DNA from: Mobiluncus curtisii subsp. curtisii ATCC 35241
GTDB lineage: Bacteria; Actinomycetota; Actinomycetes; Actinomycetales; Actinomycetaceae
Assembly: GCF_000146285.1 (NCBI RefSeq)
Contig: NZ_GL385912.1
Location: forward strand, 1,033,271 to 1,097,270
Length of the DNA stretch: 64,000 bases
Direction: 5' to 3'
Shown: positions 63,473 to 64,000 of the stretch, piece after piece
Position numbering within the stretch: position 1 is the first letter of the stretch
How the letters are laid out: each line of letters begins with the position of its first letter
Position numbers and translations under genes: made by a program
Notes under the pieces: model-generated
Told to the model about the DNA's origin: nothing
The model's database searches: none
The model's input: only the letters and a program-made list of their open reading frames with translations

Positions 63473-64000
63473 GACGACCTCACATGTTATCTCGCTGGAT
63501 CATTCCTCGATCCTCATTACCCGCATAACTTCCTGCTAGCGGTCCAGTGCTTTGTTGCGCTGACATATTCAAGTATCGGCAGTTCCTAAGCAATTGTCGA
63601 GGAGTTTTGTTAATTTGTTTTGGGCTTCACGGGACGTTTTTTCAAAAACCCGCATTTTTACATCAAGTAGGTTTTTGTTAGGACAAATGACCGAACTATA
63701 CGCGCTGGTAGAGAAGCTTTCTGGAAGGTTACACAGGTGTAATTTACCGGATTATCAGCATCGTATTTTTACCACCCTGTAATTTTTCGATTCGGCGGGT
63801 TTTGTTCACCGTTAGTTCCTTTCTCCATAAAGCAGGAAACCGTTTAGTTCAGTTTCCTTTCAGTTTGCAATACCGCGATGCCTCACACCGACCCATCCTC
63901 ATCGATTGTCAAATTGTCAGCAATTTTAGGTATATTTACGCGATTTTCCGCGCGACCTGCTCAGACACAAATGCTTTAGACATGGTAACTTTCTGAGGCT
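63473..64000. other. AT-rich region upstream of the flagellar cluster
   Basis: 528 bases to the window end with no supported gene. The sequence is clearly more AT-rich than its neighbours. It contains the flgB promoter candidate (63572-63600) and a TTACAC-AG-GTGTAA palindrome (63729-63742) that could be an operator. Short plus-strand frames at 63594-63782 and 63802-63996 lack family matches and typical codon use. Confidence 0.55.
63572..63600 (-). promoter_or_regulatory. Candidate promoter of the flgB operon
   Basis: On the minus strand TCGACA (63595-63600), a 17-nt spacer and GATACT (63572-63577) resemble a housekeeping promoter. The overlapping GCCGATAC (63573-63580) matches the sigma-28 -10 consensus in seven of eight bases, but its -35 position has CGAC instead of TAAA. 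The leader would be about 95 nt. Confidence 0.45.

Noticed and set aside
63594-63996. Two short plus-strand open frames at the window end
   Set aside because: They lie in AT-rich upstream DNA, lack family similarity, and one overlaps the flgB promoter candidate.

Overview
The window looks like a chromosome segment of a motile, high-GC Gram-positive bacterium of the Actinomycetaceae. My best guess is Mobiluncus, from the combination of a complete actinobacterial-type flagellar and chemotaxis locus with DUF3073, Holin-X/DUF3618 and SCP-orthologue genes. The genus call is inference; no rRNA lies in the window.

Layout. 1-5.05 kb: an ABC exporter of the MacB/FtsX type (ATPase with a very long Pro/Ala-rich tail, plus an 857-residue permease). 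5.1-5.8 kb: a Holin-X-like membrane protein and a DUF3618 protein. 5.9-9.1 kb (minus): DUF3073-purF-purM. 9.2-10.9 kb (minus): an orphan family-5 solute-binding lipoprotein. 11.4-19.0 kb: four flagellin-family genes (a normal FliC, an N-terminally extended flagellin and two divergent flagellin-like proteins), interleaved with a hicAB toxin-antitoxin pair, a CDGSH iron-sulfur gene interrupted by an in-frame TAG, and an SCP-orthologue gene. 19.2-21.9 kb (minus): galT-galK. 22.1-24.2 kb: nadE with a degenerate glutaminase domain. 24.4-26.6 kb (minus): gdhA and ahpC. 26.7-31.1 kb (minus): purC-purS-purQ-purL. 31.5-63.5 kb (minus): one long flagellar/chemotaxis cluster, read from flgB: flgB-flgC-fliE-fliF-fliG-fliH-fliI-fliJ-NlpC/P60-fliK-flgD-flgE-flbD-motA-motB-fliL-fliM-fliN-fliO-fliP-fliQ-fliR-flhB-flhA-flhF-like-csrA-cheA-cheW-cheB-cheR-cheY-cheX-cheY-unknown. 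Many of its junctions are overlapping ATGA/GTGA type, as in a translationally coupled transcript.

How the parts work together. The 32-kb cluster encodes the basal body rod and MS-ring, C-ring, type III export apparatus, hook, stator and chemosensory signalling proteins. The filament genes sit apart at 11-19 kb. The promoters of fliC and of one flagellin-like gene match the sigma-28 consensus (TAAA, 15 nt, GCCGATAA-like), so filament genes are probably late genes driven by a FliA-type sigma factor encoded elsewhere. The hook-filament junction genes, cap, fliS, fliA, flgM and fliW are not in the window.

The most interesting non-coding feature is a 129-bp intergenic element present three times (10959-11087, 24259-24387, 39166-39294). 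It has 20-bp terminal inverted repeats and a conserved core at a fixed distance from one end, while the rest of the interior has diverged. A second, palindromic intergenic repeat occurs twice (about 5841-5915 and 31294-31377).
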